Assembly (NCBI GenBank): GCA_041648305.1
Contig: JBAZPI010000002.1
Location: forward strand, 1 to 64,000
Source: JABILX01 sp041648305
GTDB taxonomy: Bacteria; Patescibacteriota; Gracilibacteria; UBA1369; LOWO2-01-FULL-3
DNA length: 64,000 bases
Direction of reading: 5' to 3'
Shown one piece after another: positions 1-7,295 of the stretch. A program made the position numbers and the translations under genes. Each line of letters opens with the position of its first letter. Within the stretch, counting starts at the first letter, position 1. Under the pieces are notes generated by a model. It saw only the letters and a program-made list of their open reading frames with translations, ran no database searches and had not been told where the DNA came from.

Positions 1-2
1 AG

Positions 3-98
3 ATCCATTATAATTGGGTCATTATTTTTGGCGGGATTTTGTTTATTTACGCATATCTCGCCGCTCAATATCTTGAATATAAAAATTCTTCATCATGA
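3..98 (+). CDS. C-terminal end of a membrane protein (partial)
   Basis: The window opens inside a reading frame that closes at a TGA at 96-98. It encodes about 31 residues: a hydrophobic stretch (NWVIIFGGILFIYAYLAA) and a short polar tail. The stop overlaps the next ATG (ATGA at 95-98), so the two genes are probably translationally coupled and co-transcribed. The fragment looks like the last transmembrane helix of a membrane protein, possibly another transporter of the EamA type, but too little is visible to name it. Confidence 0.6.
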   Translation: MHYNWVIIFGGILFIYAYLAAQYLEYKNSSS

Positions 99-1054
99 CA
101 ACACTTATAAGAAAAAAAATTATTGGTTACACTTGCGGGCTTCTTGCCGCGTTTTTTTGGGGAGTCCATTCTGTGATGATAAGGTTTATGACCGGTGAAG
201 GGATAAGTCCTTTTTTGATAGCTGGGACGAGGCTTTATATTGGTATCGCCACGTTGCTTGTTATTTTGGTTATAAGCTCGCTAATTAGAAGGAAAAAGAT
301 TTTTGACAGATTTAATTATAACAAGTTTTTTTGGATAGCCGGGATCGTTTTGGGTTTGAATTTTTTACTTTTTCAACTGGGACTTAAATATACTTATGCT
401 TCGGACGCCAACTTAATTCAGAATTTTTCCCCTGTAGCCGTTTTGATAATAAGCACTATTTTCCTTACTCATAGGATCAGACGATTTGCGAATACGTCCG
501 AAAGATGGTGGCTGACTCTGTTTATCGTTGTGGTGGGATCGATTGGGGCAAGTTTGATATTGACCAACAGCCCGAACGAGGTTTTGAGCGCTGGAGCGAC
601 AAAGGGTTTCGGTGATTTGGTGGAGTTTGCAGCGATGGGGCTTTTCGCGGTGTTTATTATTGCCAGTAACGAGTTTGGGAGACAGAACCAGGGGAATTCC
701 TCTCTGCAAATTACTTTGTTCACATTGGCGATTGCGGCTGTGCCGGTTTCTTTCTTAGTTCCTTTTAATCAATTTTTGAATATATCGTCGGAACAGTGGA
801 TGTATTTGATACTTATTGGTGTTTTCTCTACCGGTATTGCGTATGCTCTGTGGAATAAAGCTGCACAATACTTATCGGTTGTTCCGCTTGGGTTGAATAT
901 TATTTATATCGGTATAATTACTGTTTTATCAGAGAAAATGTTTTTGGATCTGGATTTGACGTGGAAGATTGTGGTTGGAGGACTTCTGATGCTATTAGCA
1001 TCAATAAGCGCCGAAGTTATCAGTGGAACTTATAAAAAAGATCCCCCATATTAG
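95..1054 (+). CDS. EamA/DMT-family transporter
   Basis: A 319-residue integral membrane protein with about ten hydrophobic segments in two similar halves, the layout of the drug/metabolite transporter superfamily (EamA, RhaT-like). The first helix carries the family-typical GLLAAFFWGVHSV, with a positively charged loop near residues 64-68 (RRKK). Family members export or import small metabolites; the substrate cannot be told from sequence. It overlaps the preceding fragment by 4 bases (ATGA) and is convergent with the HisA-like gene 9 bases downstream. Confidence 0.85.
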   Translation: MTTLIRKKIIGYTCGLLAAFFWGVHSVMIRFMTGEGISPFLIAGTRLYIGIATLLVILVISSLIRRKKIFDRFNYNKFFWIAGIVLGLNFLLFQLGLKYTYASDANLIQNFSPVAVLIISTIFLTHRIRRFANTSERWWLTLFIVVVGSIGASLILTNSPNEVLSAGATKGFGDLVEFAAMGLFAVFIIASNEFGRQNQGNSSLQITLFTLAIAAVPVSFLVPFNQFLNISSEQWMYLILIGVFSTGIAYALWNKAAQYLSVVPLGLNIIYIGIITVLSEKMFLDLDLTWKIVVGGLLMLLASISAEVISGTYKKDPPY

Positions 1055-1063
1055 GGGAGCGCG

Positions 1064-1783
1064 TTAATTTAGAACTTCGAAGATTGTCAGCTCTCTTAAA
1101 TTTAGGCGGTTTTCGAGAAGAGCTTTTCCGATATAAACGCCTTTTACTCCAAGTTGGCGCAAGAGGTTTAAATGTTTTACTTTTGAGATGCCGCCACCGA
1201 TGTATACGTTTAGATCCGTGGTAGCAAGGATCTTTTCAACGCCGTCGTAGTTTGGGTGAATCATAGTTCCTTCACTCCAGATGTCGTGATAGAAGAAGTT
1301 TTTTACATTAAGATTTTTTAACTCCAGCGCAAAATCAAAAACTTCATAAGGATTTTGTTCCGATGTGAATTCTGAAATTATTTTCTCATCTTTTGCTTTG
1401 ACTCCTGAGTAGACGTTGTCCGCTCCGTATTTTTGGATGGCTTTTGGGATAATGGACAGGCCCGAAACTCCTATAATCACTTTTTTGACTCCGAGTTCCT
1501 CGAATGCTATGTCTACTTCTTCAATTGTTCTTAATCCGCCTGTGTACTGAACCTCCAAATTCTGGTGATTATCTACGATTTCTTTTATGATTTTTTTATT
1601 TACGATTCTGTGTTCATTACTCGCATCCAAATCAATTAAAAGAATTCTTTTGGCTCCTTCCTTGACATAGTTTGCCGCGTAATTTTGTGGCTTTCTCGGA
1701 TAAACTGTCATTTGTTTAAAATCGCCTTTATACAATGAGACGCATTTCCCGTTTAGAATGTAGATTACAGGATTTATTTCCAT
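1064..1783 (-). CDS. HisA/HisF-like TIM-barrel protein lacking the catalytic Asp pair
   Basis: About 239 residues with the HisA layout: an N-terminal strand followed by LNGKCVSLYKGDF, a first phosphate loop YTGGLRT, and a C-terminal IGGGISKVKHL plus GVYIGKALLENR. HisA converts ProFAR to PRFAR in histidine synthesis. The two aspartates HisA uses are not where expected: PAID at the N-terminus is PVIY, and the central strand reads VYSGVKAKDE instead of the usual FSLDxRGG. No other his gene is in the window, so a divergent role is likely. The ATG at 1783 is preferred over an in-frame GTG at 1792 because the protein then begins like HisA. It starts 11 bases after ychF, last in a four-gene run. Confidence 0.7.
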   Translation of the reverse strand: MEINPVIYILNGKCVSLYKGDFKQMTVYPRKPQNYAANYVKEGAKRILLIDLDASNEHRIVNKKIIKEIVDNHQNLEVQYTGGLRTIEEVDIAFEELGVKKVIIGVSGLSIIPKAIQKYGADNVYSGVKAKDEKIISEFTSEQNPYEVFDFALELKNLNVKNFFYHDIWSEGTMIHPNYDGVEKILATTDLNVYIGGGISKVKHLNLLRQLGVKGVYIGKALLENRLNLRELTIFEVLN

Positions 1784-1793
1784 AGGTCCCACA

Positions 1794-2888
1794 TTAATTT
1801 GAAAATCTAAAATGCATTATGTCGCCGTCTTGGACTTCATAATCTTTACCTTCAATTTTTAAAAATCCTTTTTCTTTTGCGCCCAACTCCCCGTCACATG
1901 AAACAAAATCGTCGTATTTTATGACTTCAGCTTTGATAAAACCTTTTTGAAAATCTGTGTGGATTACGCCGGCCGCCTCCGGGGCGCTCGCTCCTTTTTC
2001 TACCGTCCAGGCCCGAACTTCCTGCGGGCCAGCCGTGAGATAAGTTATTAAATTCAGGCTTTTGTATGCGGCGCTAATGAGTTCGTTTAAACCCGTTTCT
2101 TCCAATCCCATATCTTTTAGATAAGTTAGAGCTTCTTCTTTGGTGCAATCCCCAAGTTCTTCTTCAACTCTCGCGCAAATTGGGATTATTTTTTCTTCGT
2201 CCTCTATTCCAAGTAATTTTTTATATTCCGCTTTACTGAAATCCTTTATTTGATTTTCGTGAAGATTTACTATGTATAGGTGCGGTTTGATCGTGAGCAG
2301 ATGCAGATCGCGAATTAGTAATTTTTCTTCGTGAGTCAAATCTAGAGTTGAAGCCAAATTCCCTTTTGATAAATGATCATTAACGCGTTGTACGAGTTCC
2401 GCATACTCCATGCGGTCCTTGTCTTTGGATTTTGCGTCCGATTTTGCTTTTAGAAGTCTTTTTTCTACAGTCTGAAGATCCGCGAGAATGAGTTCCGTTT
2501 CGACTATTTCGCGATCTCTCTTCGGGTCGATATTTCCATGGACGTGGATTATATTCGTGTCTTCGAAGCATCTGACAACTTGCGCGATTGCGTCACACTC
2601 CCTGATGTGGGATAGAAATTGATTTCCAAGTCCCTCCCCTTTGCTTGCTCCTTTTACGAGTCCCGCAATATCAACGAATTCGACTGTTGTCGGAACGATT
2701 TTTTCGGGGTGTTCGATTTCGGCTAATTTGTCCAAACGTTTGTCCGGCACTTCTACCACGCCTATATTCGGATCGATGGTGCAGAACGGGTAATTCGCCG
2801 CTACAGCGCTTTTTGAACCGACAAGCGCGTTGAATATGGTTGATTTACCTACATTTGGTAATCCTACAATTCCGATTTTGAGACTCAT
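1794..2888 (-). CDS. ychF: YchF/OLA1-family ATPase
   Basis: A 364-residue Obg-related P-loop protein. Visible motifs are the Walker A loop GLPNVGKST (residues 8-16), the switch DIAGLVKGASKGEGLGNQFL near residue 75, and the C-terminal TGS domain ending in QDGDIMHFRF. YchF binds the ribosome and prefers ATP over GTP, acting in translation-related stress responses. The length is the family norm. The ATG overlaps the aroD stop by 4 bases, so it is coupled to aroD and the CDF gene upstream. Confidence 0.95.
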   Translation of the reverse strand: MSLKIGIVGLPNVGKSTIFNALVGSKSAVAANYPFCTIDPNIGVVEVPDKRLDKLAEIEHPEKIVPTTVEFVDIAGLVKGASKGEGLGNQFLSHIRECDAIAQVVRCFEDTNIIHVHGNIDPKRDREIVETELILADLQTVEKRLLKAKSDAKSKDKDRMEYAELVQRVNDHLSKGNLASTLDLTHEEKLLIRDLHLLTIKPHLYIVNLHENQIKDFSKAEYKKLLGIEDEEKIIPICARVEEELGDCTKEEALTYLKDMGLEETGLNELISAAYKSLNLITYLTAGPQEVRAWTVEKGASAPEAAGVIHTDFQKGFIKAEVIKYDDFVSCDGELGAKEKGFLKIEGKDYEVQDGDIMHFRFSN

Positions 2889-3508
2889 AGGGTGAGTGCG
2901 TTAAATTCTTTTATTGTGATTTGTCCCGGGGCGGTTTTCGAGGTCTTACTTGGGGCGAAATACATCATGTAATTCCCAAATAAGTGTCCACTTATTCTTG
3001 TAAGATAACCGTGTTCCCCCATACACAGACAAATCGCTTCTTGATTCTTATGGCGCAACGTGGAAAGAAAGTCAAGCATTCTGAAACTGTCCACAATTCC
3101 TTTTGCGTGAGTCGCGAACTTCACTATATCGGCTCCTTTTTTAAGCATTTTTTTATAAAGTTTTTTTAGCTCTTTCTCGTATGGAGTTTCCTTGTAGTTG
3201 TGGTACGAGATTATGACTTTGATTTTCGGATTAATTTTTCTAAGGATTTTTATTAATGAAGCCGGCGCTTGAATATCTATATCAACGTACTTGGATTTTT
3301 CCACAATATTTTCTTTTATTTTCTCGGCGTCAAAATTCTCCATCTTATAAATGATTGGAATGGTCCGGCGGGTTATTTTCCTTAAGATTGATTTGTGATC
3401 TTTTTCTTTTATGCGATCAAACCAGACTTCCAAAATGTCCGCATTGGAAATGTCCGCATTGGAAGTATTTTTGAGACTATTTTTCTGGATTGGAATTACT
3501 TTATACAT
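2885..3508 (-). CDS. aroD: Type I 3-dehydroquinate dehydratase
   Basis: A 207-residue (beta/alpha)8 enzyme that dehydrates 3-dehydroquinate in the shikimate pathway through a Schiff base. It shows the expected N-terminal EVWFDR, the catalytic histidine in IISYHNY, the Schiff-base lysine in GADIVKFATHA, and the C-terminal substrate loop TAPGQI. It is slightly shorter than typical (about 220-250). The N-terminus contains a 15-bp tandem duplication (3435-3464) coding SNADI twice. It overlaps the CDF gene by 8 bases and ychF by 4. No other shikimate gene is in the window. Confidence 0.88.
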   Translation of the reverse strand: MYKVIPIQKNSLKNTSNADISNADILEVWFDRIKEKDHKSILRKITRRTIPIIYKMENFDAEKIKENIVEKSKYVDIDIQAPASLIKILRKINPKIKVIISYHNYKETPYEKELKKLYKKMLKKGADIVKFATHAKGIVDSFRMLDFLSTLRHKNQEAICLCMGEHGYLTRISGHLFGNYMMYFAPSKTSKTAPGQITIKEFNALTL

Positions 3509-4712
3509 CGATCATCATTAAATTAACTGCATCTTTCACTGTTTTTGTGTTTGAGAAGTGAGGATATATTCTGATGTGATGAGTGTGCCTCAAACTGTAG
3601 TAGATTAGAGATTTGAATCCGTTATCAACAATAATTTGCGGTTTTTCTTTCTTCAGAAATTCTATCAGATTATCTATTTCCCTGCCTTGCCGCTCCAGCT
3701 TTTTTCTATATTTTTTCATAACCTTGTCTCCTCTAATGTCGACAAATTCATAGCCTTGAGTTTTGCGCATGGTAGCCGCTATTTTTGCGTTCAAACCACT
3801 TCCCTCTCCGGTGATCGGAATGGCAATTCTGATTCGTTTTGTTTTTGGAATGTTTGTATAGATTACAAAATCTTTTATATAGGGATGAGCTTCCTTGATT
3901 TTTTTGTTCATTAAGCTTAATTCTTCGCGGAGGCTAACAATATCTGTGAATGGATTGATTTCGATAAAAGCTTCCCCAAAAATAAATGTTCCCGCGCGAC
4001 GCATCCTTATTCTTTTTATGGAGAGAACTATGTCTGTTTCTTTCAAAATTATGCGACGGATTTTTTTTAAAAGTTTTGGATCGTCCCAATAATCCAGGAG
4101 ATAAAATAATGCCTCTTTCGTACTGGTTATCCCAACTCTCAAAATCATTATCGACATGATTATGCTGACCGTGCCTTCAATATATTGAATCTGATACATA
4201 TTTGCTAAAACGCTGGCGATAACTGCAAAGCTCCCGATAATATCCAGTTTCTTATCTTTTGCGTTATTCATCAGGGAAATTGAATTTGTTTTTCTCGCCG
4301 CTTTCGTGAGCTTGACCGCCAGATTGATTGAAAAAAGGATTGAGATACCCGCGATGATAATTCCGATGTAATGAGCCTTCCCTTCCGGAACTCCTTGCAG
4401 ACTTTCCAGCGCCTTCACAAGCACGTTGTATCCGAAATAAATTATTAAAACCGAAACAAGGAGAGCTCCGAAGGTTTCAATTTTGTAATAGCCATATTCA
4501 AATTTTTGATCAGCACTTTTTCTGGAAAGTTTGAGCCCGATATAGCTTGCGAAAAGACTGACAGCATCTGTTAACGAACTTATGGCATCAGCCAGCATTA
4601 CAACCATGCCCGTCATAATTGCCGCCATCATCTTTAGTCCCGTAATAACAAGGATCTTAATCAAGCTCGACCTTGCAATTCTTTCTCCATAAATCAGATT
4701 TCTTCCGCTCAT
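3501..4712 (-). CDS. CDF cation-efflux transporter with NifX/NifB-type C-terminal domain
   Basis: A 403-residue fusion. Residues 1-about 290 are a cation diffusion facilitator: six hydrophobic helices, a metal-site helix ADAISSLTDAVSLF and a second site AKDKKLDIIGS, then a cytoplasmic ferredoxin-like domain. Residues about 295-403 (RIRIAIPITGEGSGLNAKIA... to PQIIVDNG) resemble the dinitrogenase iron-molybdenum cofactor (NifX/NifB C-terminal) fold, which binds metal clusters in other proteins. CDF proteins export Zn, Fe, Mn or Co using the proton gradient. In the first site the usual D/HSxxD reads SSLTD, so metal preference may differ. It is first in the run CDF-aroD-ychF-HisA-like. Confidence 0.82.
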   Translation of the reverse strand: MSGRNLIYGERIARSSLIKILVITGLKMMAAIMTGMVVMLADAISSLTDAVSLFASYIGLKLSRKSADQKFEYGYYKIETFGALLVSVLIIYFGYNVLVKALESLQGVPEGKAHYIGIIIAGISILFSINLAVKLTKAARKTNSISLMNNAKDKKLDIIGSFAVIASVLANMYQIQYIEGTVSIIMSIMILRVGITSTKEALFYLLDYWDDPKLLKKIRRIILKETDIVLSIKRIRMRRAGTFIFGEAFIEINPFTDIVSLREELSLMNKKIKEAHPYIKDFVIYTNIPKTKRIRIAIPITGEGSGLNAKIAATMRKTQGYEFVDIRGDKVMKKYRKKLERQGREIDNLIEFLKKEKPQIIVDNGFKSLIYYSLRHTHHIRIYPHFSNTKTVKDAVNLMMIDV

Positions 4713-4834
4713 GGTGCGATTTTAACATAATTTTGAATCAAAATAAAATTCTGATCCTGCCACCGGGCACGTTACCGGGTCTATCTAATCACAACATTTT
4801 TCTCAGGAATGTCAATCCGTAAAGAGAATTTCTT

Positions 4835-4863
4835 TTTTACTTTTACCTGTTAGTTAATATAAT
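4835..4863 (+). promoter_or_regulatory. Promoter of the small lipoprotein gene
   Basis: A -35 TTTTAC (4835-4840), a 17-base spacer and a consensus -10 TATAAT (4858-4863). Transcription would begin near 4870 and give a leader of about 30 bases that contains the CTAACC element 8 bases before the ATG. Confidence 0.65.
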
Positions 4864-4900
4864 TTACAGCAAGTAAAAAATATTTCCTAACCTTTAGATT

Positions 4901-5092
4901 ATGAGGAAATTTTTCCTTGGTCTAGCAGTCCTCAGCATGGCATCTCTGTTCGTTGGATGCGTACCAGCAAACGACGAGACTCCTGTTGATGAAGAGACTC
5001 CTGCTGTAGAAGTGGAAGTTGTTGAGCCTGAGGCTCCAGCCGCTGAAACTCCAGCTGTAGAAACTCCAGCTGCTGAAACTCCAGCTGAATAA
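4901..5092 (+). CDS. Small acidic lipoprotein
   Basis: A 63-residue protein with a lipoprotein signal peptide (MRKFFLGLAVLSMASLFVGC; lipobox LFVGC, lipidated Cys at residue 20). The mature part is a low-complexity Glu/Pro/Ala/Thr tail with repeats of ETPA. It should be membrane-anchored and extended at the surface, perhaps as a spacer or anionic coat. It has no enzymatic motif. It is a single-gene unit with its own promoter and an intrinsic terminator. Confidence 0.8.
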   Translation: MRKFFLGLAVLSMASLFVGCVPANDETPVDEETPAVEVEVVEPEAPAAETPAVETPAAETPAE

Positions 5093-5120
5093 GTTCGCTA
5101 GACTAGTAGCTACTAGACAA

Positions 5121-5154
5121 AGAAAGCGGATAAATAATTTTTACCGCTTTTTTT
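5121..5154 (+). terminator. Intrinsic terminator after the small lipoprotein
   Basis: A 7-bp stem (AAAGCGG 5123-5129 with CCGCTTT 5144-5150), a 14-base loop, and a T run to 5154. Just upstream is a 14-base perfect palindrome, CTAGTAGCTACTAG (5103-5116). Confidence 0.8.
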
Positions 5155-5178
5155 GGTGATATTAAATTTTGCGTGGCA

Positions 5179-5583
5179 TCAAGCTTCTAAGAATTCTTTT
5201 ACGCTTGCTTCTTCTACTGTTGCTTCGTGAATTGCCGGTCTTCTGATTGATGCGTGTCTGCGTGCTTGTAATTGGTCGCTTCTTAATGTGCTTTGGAATT
5301 TCTTGATCTGGGCAACGATTCGATCTTTCGATAAATCTGTCGCTTTGGTTATTGTGTGACTTGTTTCCTTTGCCTTCATGATTTTCATAGGCATTTTCAG
5401 AACCATTTCTATCTCGTACGCGTCGTGCTTGTCGAATTTTTCGATCGTACAGTCGAGAAGGACCGCGTCGACTGCGAAGTGGGTTAAAAGGCCTTCTATT
5501 TGCTTCAGTTTACCGGGGAGATAGTTGTCGAAAATCTCCTGTTCCTGTGGCGAGAGGTTTTTGTAGGTGTTGTTTACCTGCAT
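5179..5583 (-). CDS. HPF/RaiA-like putative ribosome hibernation factor
   Basis: A 134-residue protein. Residues 50-90 (AYEIEMVLKMPMKIMKAKE...DLSKDRIVAQIKKFQSTLR) follow the pattern of the HPF/RaiA (sigma-54 modulation) fold: a beta strand, a dose of Lys/Ala before DxxxAxDxxxDxxxxQIKK, then a basic helix. Such proteins bind the 30S decoding region in stationary phase. The assignment is by pattern and moderate. The ATG at 5583 is chosen because a longer frame would run through tRNA-Phe. A -10 box (TATAAT, 5628-5623) and a TTAACCC element 7 bases before the ATG support it. Confidence 0.5.
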   Translation of the reverse strand: MQVNNTYKNLSPQEQEIFDNYLPGKLKQIEGLLTHFAVDAVLLDCTIEKFDKHDAYEIEMVLKMPMKIMKAKETSHTITKATDLSKDRIVAQIKKFQSTLRSDQLQARRHASIRRPAIHEATVEEASVKEFLEA

Positions 5584-5661
5584 AGAAGACGGGTTAAGGA
5601 TTGGAGGTGAAAAGAGGACTTTATTATAGCAGGGTATGGGAGGGTTGTAAAATGGAATGTA

Positions 5662-5736
5662 TGGTGCCGCGGGGTAGAATTGGACTACCGACACCACGAT
5701 TTTCAGTCGTGTGCTCTACCACTGAGCTACCGCGGC
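5662..5736 (-). tRNA. tRNA-Phe (GAA), CCA encoded
   Basis: A full cloverleaf on the minus strand: acceptor GCCGCGG (5736-5730) with CCGCGGC (5672-5666), D arm GCTC/GAGC, anticodon stem CACGA/TCGTG with loop CTGAAAA (anticodon GAA), T arm GGTAG/CTACC, discriminator A and an encoded CCA (5664-5662). Confidence 0.95.
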
Positions 5737-5797
5737 ACGTTAATTCACGTTCGAGATTCTAATCTGAATTGTTTCATAAGGCAACTTATTTTCAACT

Positions 5798-5829
5798 AAA
5801 AAGCCCACCCTATGAAGAGTGAGCTTTTG
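5798..5829 (-). terminator. Intrinsic terminator after the 69-residue protein gene
   Basis: On the minus strand AAAAGC (5828-5823) pairs with GCTTTT (5804-5799). The stem continues imperfectly through CAC/GTG and ends in a T run. It lies 24 bases past the stop of the 5853-6062 gene. Confidence 0.7.
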
Positions 5830-5852
5830 ATTTCTTTGTGGACAAAAGCGCC

Positions 5853-6062
5853 TTACGCTTTTTTTATTTTCTTCAACATTGGAAGTCCTGTCCTTTTGTT
5901 CTCTACAACAGTGTACGCTGCTGGCATTGCATCAAGAGCGTCCTTTGCTCTTACTTCGCGAGCGAAGTAAAAGATTGTTTGTTTCCTGCCTCCGCGTAGA
6001 GTGACGTCCTTAGTGTGGAGGAAGTAGGTCTGCCCCTTACTGTTTGTGTGACTGTAAGCCAT
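5853..6062 (-). CDS. Conserved-looking small basic protein, unknown function
   Basis: A 69-residue protein with a compact central segment YFLHTKDVTLRGGRKQTIFYF and a C-terminal TGLPMLKKIKKA. It is net basic, with no signal peptide or membrane helix, so probably cytosolic. I recall similar short proteins in Patescibacteria and some Actinobacteria but cannot name a family. It is a single-gene unit with TTTTTTAACCC 8 bases before the ATG and a strong terminator behind it, the arrangement of a well-expressed gene. Confidence 0.75.
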   Translation of the reverse strand: MAYSHTNSKGQTYFLHTKDVTLRGGRKQTIFYFAREVRAKDALDAMPAAYTVVENKRTGLPMLKKIKKA

Positions 6063-6182
6063 AGAAAAACGGGTTAAAAAATATCTGGCAAAAGCCTACC
6101 TGATAACAGGTTGGTTGTAAAGACTTCTACCCATCATTACCTGGTTTTGTCAAGTTAATCTGCAAATGACCATTTACAGGAT

Positions 6183-6905
6183 TTAACTTGTTTTGAATCT
6201 TTTGTATGTGTCTAAAAACTCCCTGAGTTTAGGAGAAACTTGATTGAATTCCTGATCTATATAAAGTTGCATTTGGGCTGTGGCCGTCTCTTTGCTTCCT
6301 GTTATATAACGAGCTCTTAAAAAAATTATTCTGTATTCCGGCAACTTATTAAAATTGGTTTTCTTGCCTCCGCAATATTTCAGATATGCTGCCGTAGCTG
6401 CAATGTCGGCTAGCAAATTTTCTCCCCTATTAAATTTTTTGCCGGGATAAAATTTTTCTATAAATTGACGGAATTCCTTGAATTCTTTGGCCTGGCCGTT
6501 CATTAAGTCGTACCAGGCATCTTCCCTGAAATGGCCGATTCCTTCGGATTTGCCGGGTAGGTTTGGATCACCAATCGACCCGTGTTTAAACCTCGATTCG
6601 TGATGGAATGTCGCGCAAAGAAGCGCAGCCGACATCTTGAAATGTTTTGCGACCCCCTTGATAACTGCTGCAAGTTCAGGATTTACTTGCTCAAGCTCTT
6701 TAAATGTTTTTGCTTCTATTTTTTGGGCACATTTGGTCGTTGCTTTTTTCACCAAATCCTGAGTGATACCGGCTGTCGCAAGAGACCGCCCTACTACTTC
6801 TTGGGCTTCTTTTTCTTCCTTGCGGGGTGGACTCCTTTGTTCTTTTTCTTCTTCTCTTTCTCTAGGTCGCTGAGGTTCTTGTTTTTTCGGATTTTCTGGT
6901 GGCAT
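6183..6905 (-). CDS. Lysozyme-like/SLT-type transglycosylase domain protein
   Basis: A 240-residue protein. Residues 1-40 are a highly charged Pro/Glu/Arg linker; residues about 90-180 resemble a lysozyme-like or soluble lytic transglycosylase domain: catalytic-type HHESRF, then GKSEGIGHFREDAW (compare S-x-GxGxFxxxxW) and NLLADIAATAAYLKYC. Such enzymes cut peptidoglycan glycan strands. No signal peptide is visible, so export would need another route or the protein acts inside. It starts 12 bases after the upstream two-helix membrane gene, so the two are probably co-transcribed. Confidence 0.6.
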   Translation of the reverse strand: MPPENPKKQEPQRPREREEEKEQRSPPRKEEKEAQEVVGRSLATAGITQDLVKKATTKCAQKIEAKTFKELEQVNPELAAVIKGVAKHFKMSAALLCATFHHESRFKHGSIGDPNLPGKSEGIGHFREDAWYDLMNGQAKEFKEFRQFIEKFYPGKKFNRGENLLADIAATAAYLKYCGGKKTNFNKLPEYRIIFLRARYITGSKETATAQMQLYIDQEFNQVSPKLREFLDTYKRFKTS

Positions 6906-6917
6906 CTAGGTTACTGT

Positions 6918-7181
6918 TTAGTTTTTATGTAAAACGTTGCAGAAAAGTGCTATTAGCCATCCAACAATGAACCCAACAACAAATGTCATCAAAACAAGCA
7001 TTCCGGCGGTGGCTACATCGAATGGCTGGACTAAGAATGGATTGTTGAGAAAGTGCATTTTGTAGATCCAGTCTATAGCCACTTGCGCTACGTTTGTTAC
7101 TACGAGAATGCTCCATACGAGATGGCAAAGCGCCATAAGCAAGCCTACGATGAGACCGGCTTTGTACTTTTCGAGATGCAT
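6918..7181 (-). CDS. Two-helix small membrane protein
   Basis: An 87-residue protein with two hydrophobic helices (about residues 8-30 and 58-82) joined by a loop with AIDWIYKMHFLNNPFLVQPFD. It resembles a widespread small 2-TM family whose loop reads DW...H.NP....PF, but I cannot name a Pfam family with certainty. A TTTAACC element lies 8 bases before the ATG. It leads a two-gene unit with the lysozyme-like gene and is divergent from typA. Confidence 0.7.
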   Translation of the reverse strand: MHLEKYKAGLIVGLLMALCHLVWSILVVTNVAQVAIDWIYKMHFLNNPFLVQPFDVATAGMLVLMTFVVGFIVGWLIALFCNVLHKN

Positions 7182-7245
7182 GGGAATTAGGTTAAATGAT
7201 ACTTCTGCGATTGTACTATTAAACTTCGATTTTGGGAAGACTTGC

Positions 7246-7273
7246 TTGCTATATAGAAAAAATAGGGTAGAAT
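7246..7273 (+). promoter_or_regulatory. Promoter of typA
   Basis: A -35-like TTGCTA (7246-7251), a 16-base spacer and a -10 TAGAAT (7268-7273), giving a leader of about 16 bases before the ATG at 7296. No Shine-Dalgarno is visible. Confidence 0.5.
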
Positions 7274-7295
7274 CACCCCAATCTTAAAACTTGAT

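Noticed and set aside
5603..5609. CACCTCC string resembling the 16S anti-SD
   Set aside because: It is in a leader on the minus strand and has no rRNA context.
5584..5697. N-terminal extension of the HPF-like protein
   Set aside because: It would be read from the tRNA-Phe gene; the ATG at 5583 has its own promoter and start element.
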